Origin: Sphingomonadales bacterium
GTDB lineage: Bacteria > Pseudomonadota > Alphaproteobacteria > Sphingomonadales > Sphingomonadaceae
Length of the DNA stretch: 64,000 nt
Reading direction: 5' to 3'
Assembly (NCBI GenBank): GCA_004173185.1
Contig: SEFZ01000014.1
Coordinates: 1 to 64,000, forward strand
In this document: in pieces, positions 42,581-50,857 of the stretch
How the letters are laid out: each line of letters begins with the position of its first letter
How positions within the stretch are numbered: position 1 is the stretch's first letter
The notes under the pieces: generated by a model
Told to the model about the DNA's origin: nothing
The model's input: the letters and a program-made list of their open reading frames with translations, nothing else
Databases searched by the model: none
Made by a program: the position numbers and the translations under genes

Positions 42581-44118
42581 TCAGTCTTACATCGGCGGCC
42601 GAACAGACCATCGAAGCGCTGGCGCGCTCGCTCGAGGTCTCTGAGGCGCGGTATTTGTCGGCCGATCGCAGCTACAAGTCGGTATGCGCTTGGCTCGAGC
42701 GCGAGGGGTCGCGCTTCGCCGACAAATCGATCCACGTCTACACCCAAGGCTCCTTTCGGCTTGGCACAGCGATACGGCCGGTCGATGAGGACGAGCATTA
42801 CGATCTCGACATCGTTTGCGAGTTCGGTCGGGACAAATGGGATTGCACCCAGGCGGCGTTGCACAAGGATCTCGGCTATGAGCTGGGGCTCTATGCCGAG
42901 CGCCACTCGATGGAAGCACCGAGCCCTTGGCGGCGGTGCTGGACGCTCAATTACGCCGATGAGGCGCAATTCCATATGGACGTGCTGCCTTCCATTCCCG
43001 ATGGCGCGCGGCAGCGTGAGCTTCGCAAGGCCTTGTCGCTTACGTTAGACCATGTCGATCAGTCGATCTCGATCACCGACAGCCAGCACCGACACTATCG
43101 CACGCTCAGCCAGGAGTGGCCGGCCAGCAATCCGAACGGCTATGCGGAATGGTTCTACGACCGGATGAAGCCGGTCTTCGAGGCGCTGCGCAAGTCAATG
43201 ATGCTTGACGAGGCAAAGGCTGAAGTCGCCGACATTCCGGCATTTCGCGTCAAGACGCCGCTTCAGTCGGCAATCCAGATCCTCAAGCATCATCGCGATC
43301 AGCGCTTTGCCAAATCGGCTGATGTGAAGCCCGCCTCGATCGTAATTACGACACTCGCCGCACACGCCTATCAGCAGGAAGCGACCATCTCGGGTGCCTT
43401 GTTCAGTATCCTGCAGCGGATGGACGCACATATCGAGCGGCGCGGCGACGCTTATTGGATTCCAAACCCCTCCGATCCCCGCGAGAACTTCGCCGATCAT
43501 TGGAACGATGAGCCCGAGCGCCGAGAAGCTTTCTATGCATGGCTCGAGGCTGCCCGGGGCGATTTCTACAATGCGGCGGTGCTCAGCGATTCTGTGCAAT
43601 TGACCGATGCATTGGCACCGGGTCTCGGGCGTTTGCTCGTCGAAAAGGCTGTCGCGCACACACGTGAGCAAAGCAGCGGCGTGACGGGAGTGCTCCGCAC
43701 GGTCGGGCGTTCGCTGCAGCGGATCCTTGATGCATCCCACCGCAAGGCGCCCGAATGGCCGGTGGTCGCGAGCGGCGAAGTCGGCATCGCCTCGGCGGTC
43801 GCCGAGCAACCAGGATTCAGGCCTACGCAATTTGCGAGTGACGAACCCGGCATCCATCGCGGCAGCAGGCTCTGCTTCACTGCGCGCACCAATGTCGAGC
43901 GCCCGTACAAGGTCTATTGGCAGATCGTGAACACTGGCGCTGCCGCCACCGACGCTCGCAATCTGCGCGGCGGATTTGACGAAGTGGTGGTCGAGGCGGG
44001 CAAGCTGACCAAGAATGAAACCGCCGAATATCCCGGCACGCACAGCATCGAATGCTTCATCGTAAAACAGGGTTACTGCGTCGCTCGCAGCGGCGTTTTC
44101 ATCGTCAACATCGTGTGA
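42577..44118 (+). CDS. CD-NTase (CBASS oligonucleotide cyclase) with AGS-C sensor domain
   Basis: A 513-residue nucleotidyltransferase of the Pol-beta fold. The active site is QGSFRLGTAIRP (Gly58, Ser59), then YDLDIV (Asp76, Asp78) and FHMDVLP (Asp135). The helical second half is followed by a C-terminal domain (about 410-513) ending HSIECFIVKQGYCVARSGVFIVNIV, the adenylyl/guanylyl and SMODS C-terminal sensor (AGS-C). I start it at TTG 42577, which overlaps the effector stop (TTGA); the frame upstream is only the shadow of the effector. On sensing phage it should make a cyclic di- or trinucleotide. No Cap2/Cap3 or HORMA/TRIP13 genes follow, so this is a minimal two-gene system. Confidence 0.85.
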   Translation: MISLTSAAEQTIEALARSLEVSEARYLSADRSYKSVCAWLEREGSRFADKSIHVYTQGSFRLGTAIRPVDEDEHYDLDIVCEFGRDKWDCTQAALHKDLGYELGLYAERHSMEAPSPWRRCWTLNYADEAQFHMDVLPSIPDGARQRELRKALSLTLDHVDQSISITDSQHRHYRTLSQEWPASNPNGYAEWFYDRMKPVFEALRKSMMLDEAKAEVADIPAFRVKTPLQSAIQILKHHRDQRFAKSADVKPASIVITTLAAHAYQQEATISGALFSILQRMDAHIERRGDAYWIPNPSDPRENFADHWNDEPERREAFYAWLEAARGDFYNAAVLSDSVQLTDALAPGLGRLLVEKAVAHTREQSSGVTGVLRTVGRSLQRILDASHRKAPEWPVVASGEVGIASAVAEQPGFRPTQFASDEPGIHRGSRLCFTARTNVERPYKVYWQIVNTGAAATDARNLRGGFDEVVVEAGKLTKNETAEYPGTHSIECFIVKQGYCVARSGVFIVNIV

Positions 44119-44139
44119 CGGCGTAGGCCTGAGCGCGCG

Positions 44140-45501
44140 TTATCCGCGCTTGTTTTCGAGATAATTGCGCCAGCGGCGGGTGAGCTCGGCGCTTCTGAAC
44201 CAATATACGAAGGGCAAAGCGAAAGGCGCGCTTTCAACCGCGGCGTTATAGTCCGACATCAGCAGCAAGATGTCCGCCTGTGGAAAGTCCCTCGCCGCCG
44301 CGGTCTCGACCCGTTGCAAGATCACCGCGATCGTCGCCGCTGCTTCGCGATGCGCGAATATCGCACCAATCAAGTCGGACGAGAGCAGGAAAACGAGCAG
44401 CGCCACCGCGACGCGCGCGAACGATACGCCCTGGTCGGCGGAGAGGGTGAGGATTCCGGCCCATAACAAGCCAGCGATCGCCAAGGCAGCAATAAGCAAA
44501 GTGGTCTGAAGCCAGGTCGCGCTCGCTTGTTGCAGGTCGCGCGTCCAGTAAGCGGACTCCTCGATCAGCTCGGCAAGCCGCCGATAGCCCGGCGGCGCGC
44601 GGCTTGCGAAATGCTCCTCCTCGCGAACTAGCGCTCGGTCCGCGATTGATACCTTGAACCCATCAAAGACCCGCAGTCTTTGCTCGGCCGAGAAATGCTC
44701 GCCTAGGCCGCTTGCTAGCAACACGACCCGACGTGCCTGATCACCGGCCGCGCGGTGCGCGCGCTGTTTACGCGTTAGCGCGAGCCAAAGTGCAGCGAGC
44801 AGAAATCCGGCCAATGCGAAATTTAGCTGGGTCGTATTGTTGTCGGAATAGACCGAGATCGCCGTCACGATCGCTACGGCGAGCTGCGCCGCTAGTGCCT
44901 TATCCTGGAATGCCCGGGCGCAATCGAGCTCGGCACGCTGATAGGTCAGCAGCCGCTCATTGCCGAACGTTCCAGCGGCCTTGCGCAAAACTTCCGTGAC
45001 GAATTCGCTCTTGCCATTCGTATAGGCCTCGAGATCGTCCGGATGAGCCGCTGCCAGCTGACGCTTGAGCGTGACATAACGCCGGGCAAGCTCTCGGTCC
45101 GCGACAAGCTCGTCGCGAAACACCAGCATGTTCCGGCCCCATTTGCTGTCGAGCGGCACCAGATGCAGATGGAAGGTCACCGACGCTCCGCTTGAGGCGG
45201 TTCTGGCGAGGAAATGCCTGGGCAGCTCGATGTGCGCTTCTTCCTCAGCATAGCCGATTGCCGCGAGCCCAGCGACGATCCGGCCGGCATCCTCCCAGTC
45301 CACAAGGGTCAGAAGCAAGTCGATCACCGGCTTGCTTTCGAGCCCGGCCACCGCCGTGCTGCCGACATGATCGATGAACATGCGCGCAGGCGCGTTCGCG
45401 GCGTGGATCGCGGCGATCTCAGCGCTGCATGCCTTTGCCCAACCGCTGTCTTGCGGCATTATTTGGACGCAAGGGGAGGGCGGGGTCGCATTATCCTCCA
45501 T
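44140..45501 (-). CDS. GrpB nucleotidyltransferase domain fused to four-helix membrane effector (S-4TM-like)
   Basis: A 453-residue two-part protein. Residues about 14-175 are a GrpB/UPF0157 domain: FIDHVGSTAVAGLESKPVID with the Gly47-Ser48 pair and Asp61, then HFLAR, FHLHLV and FRDELVADRELARRY. Residues 185-453 hold four predicted membrane helices (about 203-219, 226-243, 330-352, 361-382), a cytoplasmic loop with RLAELIEESAYWTRDLQQ, and the tail LLLMSDYNAAVESAPFALP, which resembles the S-4TM effectors linked to CD-NTases. The gene lies 36 bases after a CD-NTase gene on the same strand and so is probably its effector. A nucleotidyltransferase domain on a CBASS effector is not a design I know. 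It may process or bind the signal, or modify a target. Confidence 0.75.
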   Translation of the reverse strand: MEDNATPPSPCVQIMPQDSGWAKACSAEIAAIHAANAPARMFIDHVGSTAVAGLESKPVIDLLLTLVDWEDAGRIVAGLAAIGYAEEEAHIELPRHFLARTASSGASVTFHLHLVPLDSKWGRNMLVFRDELVADRELARRYVTLKRQLAAAHPDDLEAYTNGKSEFVTEVLRKAAGTFGNERLLTYQRAELDCARAFQDKALAAQLAVAIVTAISVYSDNNTTQLNFALAGFLLAALWLALTRKQRAHRAAGDQARRVVLLASGLGEHFSAEQRLRVFDGFKVSIADRALVREEEHFASRAPPGYRRLAELIEESAYWTRDLQQASATWLQTTLLIAALAIAGLLWAGILTLSADQGVSFARVAVALLVFLLSSDLIGAIFAHREAAATIAVILQRVETAAARDFPQADILLLMSDYNAAVESAPFALPFVYWFRSAELTRRWRNYLENKRG

Positions 45502-45537
45502 CAGGACGGCGCTGTCCCGCCTGAAGGATGGTTGAAT

Positions 45538-46479
45538 CTATCCAAAGTAGAAACCTCCCCAATCTGCACCGAACTTTCCATAAACAGACAGGGCGGACCC
45601 TCGAGCGTCAAGGGTAGGTCGGCCCGAAAATTTCTCGCCACTTATTGCGCGCCGGTTCCCGGTTTCGTGCTCGATGGCGCTCAATGCAGTGCGATAGGCG
45701 GTGGCTGCGGCATCCTGGAAGTTGTCGGTTTTGAAAACATAGGAGCCGCTTCCAGGCGCGCGCCAATAGCTCTGCGACCGATCGACTTGGGAGAGATACA
45801 GCATGAAGTCGCGCACGAGATAATCATGATATAGATATGACTTGTCGCAATACGCCCAGGTCAGGATGAATTGAAAGGCGAGGGTGTCGATCAGCATGCC
45901 ACTCATCGGCACCGTGTGGCGGTCGCGCCATATCCGCGCCATGCGACCGATCGCCTTTAAATTGCCGTTCGCGGTTACCGTATCGCGTGCGCCGAACGCG
46001 TTCATCTCCCTGCGTGGATCGCAGGTCTTCCAGCTTCCGCCGCCGTTGGTGTCGGCAAAGGTAAAGCTACCGTCCGTATTCTCGAATACGGGCAGGATCT
46101 CGAAGCGGATGCCATCGTCGAACTTCAATGCCACCACCTGGCCGTCGGCGCCGGTATAGGAATTGGCGTAGGTCTTGTTGATCGACGTCTTCACCGCCTG
46201 AAGGAGCGCCGACTGCCCATTCGTTTCATAGGCATGATACTTCTGGTATACCGAATAACGCAGGGTGAACGCGACATCCAGGTCGCTCACCCCCTTGGCT
46301 GCGGTGTCGCGTCCATAGGAGCCGACATAGAGACTATGCGCAGTCTCGGACTCAGTGTTCCAGAAATCCTTGTTCAGCCGCTTCGTGATGCGCTTGTAGC
46401 GATAGCAGATCGAGCTCACCGTCGATGAGGGAATCAGATATTGACTGCGAAAGGCGATGAAATTTGCAGAGACGCTCAT
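45538..46479 (-). CDS. CD-NTase, SMODS-domain nucleotide cyclase
   Basis: A 313-residue SMODS-type nucleotidyltransferase. The active site is YVGSYGRDTA (Gly53, Ser54), SDLDVAF (Asp66, Asp68) and a third carboxylate in RFEILPVF (Glu127). The helical half contains NGNLKAIGRMARIWRDRH and the ATP-side motif region YRTALSAIEHE. There is no C-terminal sensor domain, unlike the other CD-NTase in this cluster. It is the first gene of a minus-strand pair with the GrpB/four-helix protein and is divergent from the HEPN gene. The two CD-NTases are not close relatives, so this is a second, separate CBASS system rather than a duplication. Confidence 0.85.
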   Translation of the reverse strand: MSVSANFIAFRSQYLIPSSTVSSICYRYKRITKRLNKDFWNTESETAHSLYVGSYGRDTAAKGVSDLDVAFTLRYSVYQKYHAYETNGQSALLQAVKTSINKTYANSYTGADGQVVALKFDDGIRFEILPVFENTDGSFTFADTNGGGSWKTCDPRREMNAFGARDTVTANGNLKAIGRMARIWRDRHTVPMSGMLIDTLAFQFILTWAYCDKSYLYHDYLVRDFMLYLSQVDRSQSYWRAPGSGSYVFKTDNFQDAAATAYRTALSAIEHETGNRRAISGEKFSGRPTLDARGSALSVYGKFGADWGGFYFG

Positions 46480-46683
46480 AGCTCAATGATGCCATCTCGA
46501 CTTCCACCGTGCTAGAACAAAGAACGAACTTGATCCAAATTGGTCACGCTTAGTGCTGGTGCTGGAGGGCACGCTTTCAAGGGAACGGCGGCCGCATATA
46601 GTGAGGCAAATGAGGTCACGAAGTCAGATGTAACCGGAGGATGCACTTCCTACATTCGATAGCAAAGGGCGGAAGTTGAAATC
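46480..46683. promoter_or_regulatory. Divergent promoter region inside defence cluster
   Basis: A 204-base region, less GC-rich than its neighbours, drives the CD-NTase gene leftwards and the HEPN gene rightwards. I see AT-rich stretches (around 46510-46545 and 46610-46680) but no clear operator. Confidence 0.35.
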
Positions 46684-48213
46684 ATGAGCGACTCAAGGAA
46701 GGCATTGCGCGATCTGGCGAGCGGAACGTTCGGCAACCTCCGCACGCTCAGCGCGGCGCAGGAAGCGGCACTCGACATGCAACGCAAGATCGACAAGCTG
46801 ACCGCGTTCCGGTTGCTCGGCAATGACCGTTTGAGCCGCATCGCACGTGGCTTGCCGTCCCCCGCGATGGAGAAGGCCATAGCGATAGCCAGCGGCAAGT
46901 TGACTGGGCTCGACAACGCCTTCGCGCAGGGCTCGCTGCTCGACCGAACCCAACACGATACGTTTCGGCTCTATGATTCTCTCGAAAAATACGGCGCGAT
47001 GCGCAGCTCGGTGGAAGCGGCGATCGGAAAGATCAACGCGCTCGAAACGACCGGATTTGGCCGCGCGCACGATGCCGCCGCGAAACTCGCGCTGGTCGGG
47101 GGGCACCGGTTCGGAAGCGGGCTCGACGAGCGGATCGCGGAATCGATCCGACGGATAAACGAACCCTATGTGGCGCTGACCGCGCGCCAGGAGGCGCTGC
47201 TCGGAATTGATCGCGATGCCGTTGGCGCGCTGGCGCGGACACGGCACTGGGCTGATACACTGACTGGTTCGACGGCGCGCGATTATGCCGCGATCCTCGG
47301 CACCGGTGATCGCTACCGCAAGGAATTCGAGGCCCTGAATCTCGCCGCCGGCAGTATCGCGTCGGCGACAAATGGGTTCGGCGGAAATAGCCTTGCTGCG
47401 ATCGCCACATCGCGCAGCGCGGAGCTGGCCGGCCTCACAGTGACAGCGACCAAGATGTCGCTTTTCGCAGGCTCGCTCGACGTCCTTGGTCCGGGTGCCG
47501 GCGGCAACCATGCTGCCTATAACGCGCTGCTTGGAGGGTATGCGACACCGGCGATGCTGGATCGGCCATATTGGCGAGATTCGCGCGAGCGCGCTCGCTA
47601 TTATCGCGATCAGGATGTCGACGAAGGGCTGATCGACGCCGACAACGCCTCCACCGTCGCCGTGCTGATCGATAGCGGCGTGGTCGAGGGCAAGCGCACG
47701 CGCGCGGGCACGATGACCGCCGTGGTCGAGGCCGGTCCGGTTAGGGTTCGGATCATGGCGAGCCGGCCGAAGATTGGCGCGTTTGGCGCAATCGACTCGT
47801 TCGAGAGTGCGCTGCGTACCTTCGTCGCGGTAAAGCTCCTGGCGGCACAAGGTCCGAATTGGTTCAAGCAACGCGTGCCCGGCGATGTGGTCGGCCGCGC
47901 CAAGGACCGCCGCCGCGAAGCGATGCGTGCTGGCGAAATCGCGCTGGATCTGATCCACTATATCGATCTTGGCGATATGATCGCGGTGATCACGCGCAAG
48001 GACAACTGGACCGAGCTGTTCGAAGCGGTCTTCGACCGCGCCGAGTGGCTGAAGGTCGATCTGGAGCGGCTCAACGCCAGCCGACGTCCCACTATGCACA
48101 GCCGCCCGGTCGATCCGGTTCAGCTATGCGAGATTGTCCTGACAATCCGTCGGCTGGTTGGTTGGATTGAGCGCGAGGGCCAGTGGGACAGCGGCTGGGA
48201 CGATGATGTCTAA
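46684..48213 (+). CDS. Swt1-type HEPN domain protein
   Basis: A 509-residue protein. The C-terminal 130 residues (about 380-505) look like the Swt1-family HEPN domain: GAIDSFESALRTFVAVKLLAAQG.NWFKQRVPGDV, then LIHYIDLGDMIAVITRKDNWTELFEAVF and LNASRRPTMHSRPVD. Arg467-x4-His472 is the HEPN ribonuclease motif. The N-terminal 290 residues are helical, rich in Ala, Gly and Arg, without a family I recognise. HEPN proteins of this kind are found in defence islands and may cut RNA. The ATG at 46684 follows GGCGGAAG. It is divergent from the second CBASS and may be an independent system or an accessory effector. Confidence 0.7.
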   Translation: MSDSRKALRDLASGTFGNLRTLSAAQEAALDMQRKIDKLTAFRLLGNDRLSRIARGLPSPAMEKAIAIASGKLTGLDNAFAQGSLLDRTQHDTFRLYDSLEKYGAMRSSVEAAIGKINALETTGFGRAHDAAAKLALVGGHRFGSGLDERIAESIRRINEPYVALTARQEALLGIDRDAVGALARTRHWADTLTGSTARDYAAILGTGDRYRKEFEALNLAAGSIASATNGFGGNSLAAIATSRSAELAGLTVTATKMSLFAGSLDVLGPGAGGNHAAYNALLGGYATPAMLDRPYWRDSRERARYYRDQDVDEGLIDADNASTVAVLIDSGVVEGKRTRAGTMTAVVEAGPVRVRIMASRPKIGAFGAIDSFESALRTFVAVKLLAAQGPNWFKQRVPGDVVGRAKDRRREAMRAGEIALDLIHYIDLGDMIAVITRKDNWTELFEAVFDRAEWLKVDLERLNASRRPTMHSRPVDPVQLCEIVLTIRRLVGWIEREGQWDSGWDDDV

Positions 48214-48581
48214 GTTGGGCTAGTCGGTTCGATCAGGTTAGCCTTAGTCGAGCGGTCTTCAAAAGCGGATGTCGGGAGTCTGCTCTTTAACGGAGCTTCG
48301 TTACTGGCCGAATCAATGTCGGCTTTTAGGTAAGCGAGTTCGAGCTGCAAGCGGCTGATTATGGGGCGCTAAGCGGCCGTCTTGGGCCGAGATAAACCAG
48401 TGTCCGTTTTTGGGAAGCGGGAAGGGCGACCGGAACGCCCGCGATTCGGTCGTTTAGCCGTGGGATTTCCGAAACTATTGCCCAGTTTGCGCGGCGGGCG
48501 CCCGTAACTTGCTAGGCTGATCGGCCCGGTTGCTGCCGTTTGCATTAGTGGAGGAAAAACATCGCTCGCCGCTTGGTTCAA
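48214..48581. other. Non-coding accessory stretch
   Basis: About 370 bases without a supportable gene. A 70-residue open frame on the minus strand has no family features and a biased composition. The text contains short segments (around 48310-48330 and 48395-48420) that look like scattered non-coding sequence of sphingomonad accessory regions. Confidence 0.45.
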
Positions 48582-49160
48582 CTAGGCTTGCCGCGGGATG
48601 AGGATACGGTGGCACCCATACATCCCCTCGTCGCCATGCCGCTGTCGGGCCTCATCGAGCGCAAGTTCGACTTCTTCTAGGGTCTCGTGAATTTCAGCCC
48701 AAACGCTGCCATCTGCATAGATGATCAATGCGAATCGCCCATCGATCGCACCCGTCAGCCGGGTTTTCCGCGGCGGCAGAACGATGGGGTCGAGCGCACA
48801 ACGGGAGTGTGAATCGCAGCCCTCACCGAGCCCATGATCAGCGCGGAAGCGTTCCTCTTCTTCGGTCGCAGCGTGCAGGTCGTTGAAGATTCTGACGGAC
48901 ATCGCTCCCCCCATTTCCGTGACGACGAGCCAACGTATGATTCGTTGATCGTTCGTGTCACGCTCGGTCCTACCGATCGATGTGGCCATCGAAGCACGAA
49001 TCTCTTCGGCGAGTGCTTGCAGGGCTTCACCCTGAGCTTGGTATAATGGTCGCAGTCCCGTCCAGTCGTGTTCATCGCTGTCGGCAGTGGTGGAGCTGGA
49101 AGAGAAGTAGTGATCGGCCCTCACATCCAGAAGGCCTAGTATGAAATCAACTTCGGTCAT
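48582..49160 (-). CDS. Hypothetical protein next to defence genes
   Basis: A 192-residue soluble, acidic protein (MTEVDFILGLLDVRADHYF...). The middle reads TNDQRIIRWLVVTEMGGAMSVRIFNDL and the end GRFALIIYADGSVWAEIHETLEEVELALDEA. I do not recognise the family. The start at 49160 is supported by AAAGGAGT upstream. The real ribosome site and typical codon use suggest it is expressed. It may belong to the island cargo. Confidence 0.6.
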   Translation of the reverse strand: MTEVDFILGLLDVRADHYFSSSSTTADSDEHDWTGLRPLYQAQGEALQALAEEIRASMATSIGRTERDTNDQRIIRWLVVTEMGGAMSVRIFNDLHAATEEEERFRADHGLGEGCDSHSRCALDPIVLPPRKTRLTGAIDGRFALIIYADGSVWAEIHETLEEVELALDEARQRHGDEGMYGCHRILIPRQA

Positions 49161-49420
49161 TTGATACTCCTTTCTTGCGCCTGCGAAGTCGCCATGGTGA
49201 TGGCTCCTGCTGACGGTGAAATGCAACGTTCGATAGCCGATCGTCGCTGGTGCCGATTCGAATTGCTCCCAGCCGGCTTTCGCTGATGTCTAAAGCGCGA
49301 TGAGACGCTCCGGAGCTTGCGTGAGATTTGCGTATTTCGCGCAAAAACTGGCTATGTTCCTGAGATGTTCGCTAAGACGGAACGCGGAAACTCTCGGAAA
49401 TCTGCGGATTTCTAGTCTAG

Positions 49421-49473
49421 GCACTGTGTTGACATCGCAGGGGTCGCAAGTTCAATCCTTGCCACGCCCACCA
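49421..49473 (+). tRNA. tRNA-Val(GAC), 3' fragment only (attachment-site scar)
   Basis: The anticodon stem CTGTG/CGCAG encloses TTGACAT with anticodon GAC at 49431-49433. It is followed by a five-base variable region, a T-arm (GCAAG, TTCAATC, CTTGC), an acceptor strand CACGCCC, discriminator A and encoded CCA at 49471-49473. The matching acceptor 5' strand GGGCGTG and the D-arm are absent upstream, where the sequence breaks off just before GCACTGTG. Such 3' pieces are left at the far end of elements that integrate into tRNA genes. Confidence 0.8.
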
Positions 49474-49480
49474 TTAAAAT

Positions 49481-49515
49481 CCCCGCTGACCCAATGGGTT
49501 GGCGGGGTTTTTATT
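49481..49515 (+). terminator. Rho-independent terminator of the tRNA gene
   Basis: A 12-bp stem (49481-49492 with 49496-49507, two G-T pairs), a 3-base loop AAT and a following run TTTTTATTTT. It starts 8 bases after the CCA of the tRNA fragment. Confidence 0.85.
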
Positions 49516-49739
49516 TTCGGGGCTTCGCTCTCCAATGCGCATGCTCGGACGAAGCGAGTGGCGGTCGCCGCGCTTCCCGACATGCCGGAAGATTCCCGTG
49601 ATCTCGCCGGCCGCGTTCCGGTGTTGGGCATTTTGATCGCCGAGACGATTTGGGCGCATTGGGGCAAGGCGCTCGGCTGAGGGTTGGCCCTCTATTCGGG
49701 CCGAGCGCGCCTGGGATGCGCTCGACCCTCACCCCTTCA

Positions 49740-50639
49740 TCAGTGAAACGAGAAGCCGAACGTCGCATTCTCGGTGAAGCCGTTTGCGAACAGCTTGTAG
49801 CCGTCGGCATTATAGTGCGAGTACATGAAGATCAGCTCGGATTTGCCATCCGCGTCATAATCGCCCGCATCCAGCAAATGCATGTCGAAGCCCAAGTCCG
49901 TCATCGTGCCGTCTGGCGAGATGGCGACCGTGAGGACGGAGAAGGCGCTTGTGCCCGAATCCTCGATCGGACCGTCACAACGATAGTCGTCACCGTTCAG
50001 GCCCACGCGTGCGACCCGCCAGCCAGCGGCGGAGGCGTAGCTCCCATCGACGACAAGATCCTTGTCGGCATAGGCCCAGGCGGCGGGCACATTCTCTTCG
50101 GCATTCTTGCAGCGCATCGCGGTGGCGAACTTCGCCCGCATCCGCTGGCGCATCGCGGCATCGGTCGCTGCCGGAAGCGGCGCGGCTTTCCAGCTCTCGG
50201 GATCGGCCACATGGCCCGTCGAGCTGCTCACCAAGGGGCGGTAAACCGGCCCGCCGGCCCAGCCGACGAACTTGTTTGATCGCTGCCCGACGAATGGCGC
50301 ACGCGCGCCCGGTGCCAGCGACTGCCGGCCGACATCGCTGATCGATTTCCAGCTCGAGGGCGTGATGCCGCGCACTTGCCCCACGGACTTGCCATCGAAG
50401 CCAACGGTCCAGTTGGTCTCGCGCGGGAAGCAACTGCCCTTCGGGCATGCCGGATCATAAGCCGCCCAGCCGCTGCCGGCCTTGTGGAAAACGGCGCGCA
50501 TAAATGGCGTGGGCTTGGCTTCGGTTTCGCTCGGCTGATCCTCGAGAATTCCGACGATGCTTTCCTGCGCGAGCGCCGGTTGCGCGCCTGCAGCGAAGGT
50601 AAGTGCCGTCAGTGCCAGAAATGCGTGCTTGCCAATCAT
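49740..50639 (-). CDS. Exported protein of unknown function
   Basis: A 299-residue protein with a Sec signal peptide (MIGKHAFLALTALTFAAGAQPALA, cut before Q). Near the C-terminus DAGDYDADGKSELIF is a calcium-binding-like D-x-D-x-D-G segment of the FG-GAP/EF-hand type. Four cysteines (PACPKGSCF, MRCKNA, YRCDG) may form disulfides. I chose ATG 50639, where the signal peptide begins. Likely periplasmic. I do not recognise the family. Confidence 0.65.
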   Translation of the reverse strand: MIGKHAFLALTALTFAAGAQPALAQESIVGILEDQPSETEAKPTPFMRAVFHKAGSGWAAYDPACPKGSCFPRETNWTVGFDGKSVGQVRGITPSSWKSISDVGRQSLAPGARAPFVGQRSNKFVGWAGGPVYRPLVSSSTGHVADPESWKAAPLPAATDAAMRQRMRAKFATAMRCKNAEENVPAAWAYADKDLVVDGSYASAAGWRVARVGLNGDDYRCDGPIEDSGTSAFSVLTVAISPDGTMTDLGFDMHLLDAGDYDADGKSELIFMYSHYNADGYKLFANGFTENATFGFSFH

Positions 50640-50857
50640 GATTTTCCCCGGACCGAAATGTGTCGGATACGATGTAAGCGATGGCCGCTTCATCCTCGTC
50701 CCAATCTTGGGACGGCCAAAGCATGGCGGGGCCTCAGCGCGCGTTCAGTCCCTCGATCATCGAGCCATTTGCCGGATGGACGATATCGGCCACGCGCCAG
50801 CCCATTGCTGCCCGAAACAGCACATATTGCTGGGTCAGGGAAACAGGAGCAAATTCG

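Larger units (their letters stand above)
49161..49739. other. Island edge, no protein gene
   Basis: Contains the promoter of the hypothetical protein, about 150 bases of AT-richer DNA, the tRNA-Val fragment and its terminator, and then about 220 bases downstream of the tRNA in which I see no gene. A 126-codon open frame crossing the tRNA and terminator is an artefact. Confidence 0.6.

Noticed and set aside
48369..48581. 70-residue open frame on the minus strand
   Set aside because: No ribosome site, no family features, and composition typical of non-coding accessory sequence.
49300..49680. 126-residue open frame on the plus strand
   Set aside because: It runs through the tRNA fragment and its terminator, so it cannot be a normal gene.
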